In this document: positions 12,738 through 16,296 of the stretch, one piece after another
Numbering within the stretch: the first letter of the stretch is position 1
How the letters are laid out: each line of letters starts with the position of its first letter
Assembly: GCA_946061795.1 (NCBI GenBank)
Contig: CAMGSK010000013.1
Span: 1 to 16,296, forward strand
Source of the DNA: an uncultured Elusimicrobium sp.
Lineage (GTDB): Bacteria > Elusimicrobiota > Elusimicrobia > Elusimicrobiales > Elusimicrobiaceae
Direction: 5' to 3'
DNA length: 16,296 bases
The notes under the pieces: generated by a model
What the model was told of the DNA's origin: nothing
Database searches by the model: none
What the model saw: only the letters and a program-made list of their open reading frames with translations
Translations under genes and position numbers: made by a program

Positions 12738-14366
12738 TTATGCGGCAATGCCGAACTTGGAAAAAATAACGTACACCGCAAACACACACAGCACGATGGC
12801 CACGCTCATCACCACGCCTTTGTTCCAGGGCGTGGTGTCCACCACGTGCAAATCTTTGCCGTCATCATAGCGGTTGGCCGCAGGAGCAAACTTTCCGGCC
12901 GCATACATAAACACCACCGCAATGACGAACAAAATGGCCATTACGTGCAGGAAATGGATGGACGACAGCCACCCCAGCACCGGCACGCCGGCTTTCCAGC
13001 CCATAGGAATCTGCGTCAAGCCGTAAGCCAGAATAAAGAACACCAGCGTGATTTTAGCCGACCACGCGGGGGCCGTGCGGTTGAGCATGCCGAAAATAAT
13101 CAGCGTGAAAATGGGCACGTTGTAAAACCCGTTTACCATTTGCAAATAGTTAAACAGGCCCGACGGCGCTTTGGCAATCAGCGGCGCCACGCACATGGAA
13201 AACACCGCCAAAATCACCGCCACCACTTTGCCGGCCACCACGACTTGTTTATCCGTAGCCTCGGGCTTGATGTAGGGTTTGTAGATGTTGAGCATAAACA
13301 AGGCCGAGGTGGAATTGAGCGCGGCATTGAAAGAGCTCAAAATCGCGCCGAACAGCACGGCGGCAAAAAAGCCCGTCAAATAAAAAGGCAGCACTTTATT
13401 GACCAACATCGGATAGGCCATATCGCCGATTTTCAGCGGATTGTCCTGGAAAATATGGAACGCCACAATGCCGGGGATGATCAAATACAACGGCCCGAAC
13501 AATTTAAAAGTGGCCGCCAACAACAGCCCTTTTTGGCCTTCCTTGAGGTTTTTGGCCGCCAGCGCGCGCTGGATAATGGTTTGGTTGCAGCCCCAATAAA
13601 ACAAATTGACCAAGAACATGCCCGTAAACATGGTCAAAAAGGGCACCGGGTCGCCGGCTTTGCCGATGGCGTTGAATTTTTCGGGATGCGCTTCAATCAC
13701 GGTTTTCAATCCGCCGAGCAAATCCCCTCCGCCCACATACAGCAGCGCGAAAATGGGAATCATCAATCCGCCGATAATCAAGCCGATGCCGTTGAGCGTG
13801 TCGGCCACGGCCATAATGCGCAGACCGCCCGCCAAGCTGTAAATCACGCCCAGCACGCCGATGGCCACCACTACGACGATAATGGCGGTCATATAATCTA
13901 CGTGGAAGGTGCCCATAATGTCAAAAATACCGCCCATGCCGATGGCACCGGAATAGAGCACGGTGGGGAGCAAAATCAGTACATAACCGGCCAAAAACAA
14001 AAAGTTGACCAGCTGTTTGGTGGTTGCGTCATAACGCTCGCCGATAAAATCGGGAATGGTGGCGTAGCCTTTTTTTAAATAACGGGGCAAAAAGAAAAAA
14101 GCCACGATGATCAGCGCCAAAGACGCGCCCACTTCGTAGCCCATGCCGGACATATTGAACATATATCCCTGTCCGTTCAGTCCCACCATTTGTTCCGTGG
14201 ACAGGTTGGTCAGCAGCAATGAAGCGGCGATAATCCAACCCGTCAGTCCGCGTCCGGCCAGGAAGTATCCTTCCTGGGACGAGGTATCGTTCTTGCGCGT
14301 TAGGAAATAAGACAGTCCCAGCACCAGAGCGGTAAAACCTGCAAACGACACGATTGTCAGCAGCAT
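12738..14366 (-). CDS. Sodium:solute symporter (SSS family, sugar-type)
   Basis: 542 residues, ATG at 14364-14366 with GGAGGA upstream. About 14 hydrophobic segments, as usual for SSS/SGLT transporters with the LeuT fold. Aligned by eye to the Vibrio galactose transporter vSGLT, key positions are kept. LTNLSTEQMVGLNGQGY (52-68) includes Gln59 at the sugar-contact position and Tyr77-Glu78 match the next contact. YWGCNQTIIQR (257-267) supplies Asn261. Lys288 sits in the ATFKLFGP segment, and GAILSSFNA supplies Ser344-Ser345 of the sodium site. Sugar uptake driven by sodium is therefore the best call; galactose or glucose is likely but not proven. The C-terminal loop DDGKDLHVVD precedes the last membrane helix. 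No sugar catabolism gene is adjacent. It is a single-gene unit, divergent from lemA, with its own terminator. Confidence 0.88.
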   Translation of the reverse strand: MLLTIVSFAGFTALVLGLSYFLTRKNDTSSQEGYFLAGRGLTGWIIAASLLLTNLSTEQMVGLNGQGYMFNMSGMGYEVGASLALIIVAFFFLPRYLKKGYATIPDFIGERYDATTKQLVNFLFLAGYVLILLPTVLYSGAIGMGGIFDIMGTFHVDYMTAIIVVVVAIGVLGVIYSLAGGLRIMAVADTLNGIGLIIGGLMIPIFALLYVGGGDLLGGLKTVIEAHPEKFNAIGKAGDPVPFLTMFTGMFLVNLFYWGCNQTIIQRALAAKNLKEGQKGLLLAATFKLFGPLYLIIPGIVAFHIFQDNPLKIGDMAYPMLVNKVLPFYLTGFFAAVLFGAILSSFNAALNSTSALFMLNIYKPYIKPEATDKQVVVAGKVVAVILAVFSMCVAPLIAKAPSGLFNYLQMVNGFYNVPIFTLIIFGMLNRTAPAWSAKITLVFFILAYGLTQIPMGWKAGVPVLGWLSSIHFLHVMAILFVIAVVFMYAAGKFAPAANRYDDGKDLHVVDTTPWNKGVVMSVAIVLCVFAVYVIFSKFGIAA

Positions 14367-14448
14367 CCGTCCTCCGTGTAGATAAGTTGGTTAATATAAG
14401 GCTTTATACCGCAGCACGCGCAGGGAAGCGCGCCAAGGCGAAACGGGC

Positions 14449-14477
14449 TTGCCAAACGCCGAATTAACGGCTATACT
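14449..14477 (+). promoter_or_regulatory. Sigma-70-type promoter of lemA
   Basis: TTGCCA (14449-14454), a 17-bp spacer and TATACT (14472-14477). Predicted start is near 14484, about 59 nt upstream of the ATG. Confidence 0.72.
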
Positions 14478-14542
14478 GTCGGTATATTTTTATTGTAAAA
14501 ATAAAACAGCTTCACGTCAACGCTCTTGTGTGGGAGGAGAAC

Positions 14543-15067
14543 ATGCTCATTTGGTTTGTATTCGGATTTATGTGCGCCGCGGCGGTCATGCTGGGAGCGT
14601 CTTATTTCAAATTTACGGCGCTGCGCAAAGCGGCGGGACGCGCGTGGCTGAAGCTGGACGCCAGCTTGCAGAACCGCCGGGATTTAATTCCTGCGGTGGC
14701 TTTATCCGCCGCCGTACTGCCGGAATTGGAGAGAGCGTTTGTTTACGCGCTCAGCGATATGCAAAAACCGCTTCCCGTCTCCGTTTCCGCTTCCAAACGT
14801 TCCGCGCATGAGGCCGCGCTGAGCCAAAGCCTGAAGATTATTTTCACCGCCGCCCAGGCGCACCCGGAGCTGATGAACGACGAACACTTTTCCAGTCTGC
14901 GCCAAAACGTGTGCAAAGCCGACAAACGCATTGAAGCGGACAAGAAACGCTATAACGGCGCGGTGCGTGATTTTGATACGCTGGGGGAAATTTTTCCGCT
15001 TAATTTGGTGGCAAACTTGCTGGAATCTGAAGCGATGGAATATTTTGACTTTGAAAAAAGTGTGTGA
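14543..15067 (+). CDS. lemA: LemA family membrane protein
   Basis: 174 residues from the ATG at 14543, preceded by GGAGGAGA (14533-14540); the in-frame GTG at 14528 lacks a site. One N-terminal transmembrane segment (about 2-20) is followed by the LemA signature: AWLKLDASLQNRRDLIPA (about 34-51), where family members have AWxxVdxQLkRRxDLIPNLV. The rest is a helical bundle with the usual late part IEADKKRYNGAVRDFDT (about 130-146) and FPLNLVANLL (about 150-159). The Asn after DLIP is replaced by Ala, and the length is slightly short. LemA proteins sit in the inner membrane with the helical domain outside. Their role is unclear, but they frequently neighbour M48 proteases of the HtpX type, as here. 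Its stop is only 12 nt from the stop of the convergent M48 gene. Confidence 0.85.
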   Translation: MLIWFVFGFMCAAAVMLGASYFKFTALRKAAGRAWLKLDASLQNRRDLIPAVALSAAVLPELERAFVYALSDMQKPLPVSVSASKRSAHEAALSQSLKIIFTAAQAHPELMNDEHFSSLRQNVCKADKRIEADKKRYNGAVRDFDTLGEIFPLNLVANLLESEAMEYFDFEKSV

Positions 15068-15079
15068 CCAACGCCGCGT

Positions 15080-16123
15080 TTAATCGGCGGGAATATTGGA
15101 AAACATGCCGTCCATGTCGTTTAACGCCCGCATGCGCGTTTCCAGCGGAGGATGAATTTTGCCCGCCCCGCACCAGCGTTCAAACAACCGGGCCGGGCCG
15201 GAAGGCCTTTCAATGCACATCACCCCTATCAGAGACATTCCGTCCAACGCCTCCAACCGGCTGTCCTGATGAATGCGCCACAACGCCCGGCGCAAAGCGG
15301 CGGGATGACGGGTCATCAAAGCGGCCTGCGCATCGGCCTGCATTTCATAAGAAGCCGACAGCGCATAACGCAGCGCAGGAGCCAGCAAATAACCGTAAGC
15401 CATCAGCAAGGCGCCGCAGTACATCATGAGCAAATTGGGATTAACCGGGGGCTTTCTGATCCGTCCGTTTGAATCAAAATATTCCTCGTCGTCTTTGTCC
15501 CGTCCGAAAAACAGATACTCCCCGGCAAAGGTAAAAAATCCCAGACACATCACCAACATGGACATGTCCCTCGGGTCATAATTGCGGATATGCGCCAATT
15601 CATGCGCCAACACGGCCTCCAGTTCCGCACGGGGCAGCTTGTGCAGCAGGCCCGAGGAAAGCACGATACCGGCCGCCCAGGGATGGCTTCCCACGGAAAA
15701 AGCGTTTAATGATTCGTCGTCTAAAACATAAAGTCTTGGGACAATATCCCCCCCGCTGAGGCACAAATTTTCCAGCAGTTCATAGGCGTCCGCCGCTTCC
15801 CGGCGCGGCAATTCCCGCGCACCGGCACAAGACAAAATAATTTTGTCTCCTTGTTTTAATGCCTGCCACGCCCAAAAGGCCGCCACGGCAAACCCCAAAG
15901 GCAGAAGCCATATCCAAATATCCGCTACGGACACAAAAGAAGAGACCAGCACATCCTTCCAAACCCAAACATTTTCTCTTTGAAAATAACGCCAAGCGGC
16001 CAAAAGTACAAAACATCCCAACGTGCCCGTCCATAAAAACAAGGCAAAAGACAGCGGAAAAAGCGCCGCCCATAACAGGCTGCGGCGTTTATTGCGCGTA
16101 ATATGTTCGTAAGCAACGGCCAT
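15080..16123 (-). CDS. M48 family (HtpX-like) membrane zinc metalloprotease
   Basis: 347 residues from the ATG at 16121-16123, which overlaps the stop of the upstream gene (TAATG). A longer frame reaching 16240 overlaps the real upstream gene and is rejected. Hydrophobic segments lie near 15-45 and 60-88, with further ones near 188-206 and 230-255. The zinc site HELAH is at 174-178 with its glutamate base Glu175; the third ligand is probably Glu260 in SYEMQADAQA. The protein ends HPPLETRMRALND, the common M48 ending. M48B proteases degrade misfolded inner-membrane proteins with the active site on the cytoplasmic face. The family ENAFS-like block is present as SLNAFSVG (138-145). It differs from standard HtpX by the long acidic insert RDKDDEEYFDSNGR (208-221). 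Second gene of a tandem M48 pair, convergent with lemA. Confidence 0.85.
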   Translation of the reverse strand: MAVAYEHITRNKRRSLLWAALFPLSFALFLWTGTLGCFVLLAAWRYFQRENVWVWKDVLVSSFVSVADIWIWLLPLGFAVAAFWAWQALKQGDKIILSCAGARELPRREAADAYELLENLCLSGGDIVPRLYVLDDESLNAFSVGSHPWAAGIVLSSGLLHKLPRAELEAVLAHELAHIRNYDPRDMSMLVMCLGFFTFAGEYLFFGRDKDDEEYFDSNGRIRKPPVNPNLLMMYCGALLMAYGYLLAPALRYALSASYEMQADAQAALMTRHPAALRRALWRIHQDSRLEALDGMSLIGVMCIERPSGPARLFERWCGAGKIHPPLETRMRALNDMDGMFSNIPAD

Positions 16124-16296
16124 TACCGCCCGTCCATTTCCCGCAAAGCGGCGATTCGTTTTTCCACGGGCGGGTGGGTAGAGAACAGACCTGAAAGTTC
16201 GGCAAACAAGCCCATTTTGGAAAGCGGATTGGCAATGCACATGGCCGCCATGCTGGCGTGAGATTCCAGTTTTTCCACCACGGGGTCTGCAGTGAT
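16123..16296 (-). CDS. htpX: HtpX-like M48 protease, C-terminal fragment cut by window end
   Basis: Only the last 57 codons are visible; the frame runs off the right edge. The end reads ANPLSKMGLFAELSGLFSTH, then PPVEKRIAALREM, which is characteristic of the HtpX C-terminus (NPL...LFSTHPPxExRI.RL..M). The TAA at 16125-16123 overlaps the ATG of the next M48 gene by one base, implying co-translation. The HExxH motif would lie outside the window, so catalytic competence cannot be judged. HtpX is an inner-membrane zinc protease involved in membrane protein quality control. Confidence 0.8.
   Translation of the reverse strand: MTADPVVEKLESHASMAAMCIANPLSKMGLFAELSGLFSTHPPVEKRIAALREMDGR

Noticed and set aside
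12573..14078. Long plus-strand reading frame (501 codons) opposite the symporter
   Set aside because: The translation is an unnatural His/Gln/Arg-rich string typical of an antisense shadow; the minus strand encodes a clear SSS transporter.
16124..16240. N-terminal extension of the second M48 protease
   Set aside because: This stretch encodes the C-terminus of the upstream HtpX-like gene in another frame; the ATG at 16123 overlaps its stop.
1..16296. tRNA, rRNA, riboswitch, insertion sequence or CRISPR features
   Set aside because: None seen on reading: no cloverleaf-like tRNA sequences, no long structured leaders, no transposase-like proteins and no regularly spaced repeats.

Overview
The window is 16.3 kb of a bacterial chromosome with roughly balanced to slightly high GC. 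It carries about fourteen protein genes and no RNA genes, insertion sequences or CRISPR arrays that I can see. The most telling taxonomic clue is a short type IV pilin-like protein with a highly conserved N-terminus (leader ending in Gly, then FTLIELLVVVLIIGIL) and a Cys-rich variable tail. Together with anaerobe-type metabolic genes (GGGtGRT protein plus IscU-like scaffold, serC-serA-DUF1015), this suggests an anaerobic, probably gut-dwelling member of the Elusimicrobiota. That assignment is inference from protein style, not from a marker gene.

Layout. 1-1526: the end of a small membrane protein gene and an unrecognised secreted protein (530-1255, +). 1527-3244 (-): a two-gene operon of a Cys-rich IscU/NifU-like scaffold and a GGGtGRT-family protein of unknown function. 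3385-6739 (+): a tightly packed operon of phosphoserine aminotransferase, 3-phosphoglycerate dehydrogenase without ACT domain, and a DUF1015 protein, driven by a good sigma-70-type promoter. 6847-8135: a divergent pair, a type IV pilin-like gene (-) and an unrecognised secreted protein (+). 8306-10090 (-): an MsbA-type ABC exporter, divergent from a DksA/TraR-type zinc-finger regulator (10257-10631, +). 10786-12560 (-): an RDD membrane protein with an extra-membrane tail, and an unrecognised secreted protein. 12738-14366 (-): an SSS-family sodium:sugar symporter, divergent from lemA (14543-15067, +). lemA converges on two tandem M48 (HtpX-like) membrane metalloproteases (-), the upstream one cut by the window end. 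No gene-free stretch exceeds 300 bases; the longest (1256-1526, 271 bases) holds only two terminators.

Most transcription units end in strong intrinsic terminators. The regulatory DNA is the most unusual part. (1) The pilin gene has a consensus-like promoter whose 16-bp spacer is almost entirely a run of 12 T, an arrangement that suggests slipped-strand phase variation. Its predicted start of transcription falls on the A of the ATG, there is no Shine-Dalgarno sequence, and a perfect 16-bp inverted repeat surrounds the start codon. (2) All three unrecognised secreted-protein genes have a TAGGTC element exactly 38 nt upstream of a -10-like hexamer, with weak or absent -35 boxes in at least two of them. 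Two of them also have a TAGGACCAAA element 23-24 nt further upstream. This looks like a shared activator or alternative promoter class for secreted lineage-specific proteins. (3) Two conserved but poorly understood metabolic modules, IscU-like/GGGtGRT and serC-serA-DUF1015, sit back to back and are transcribed divergently.
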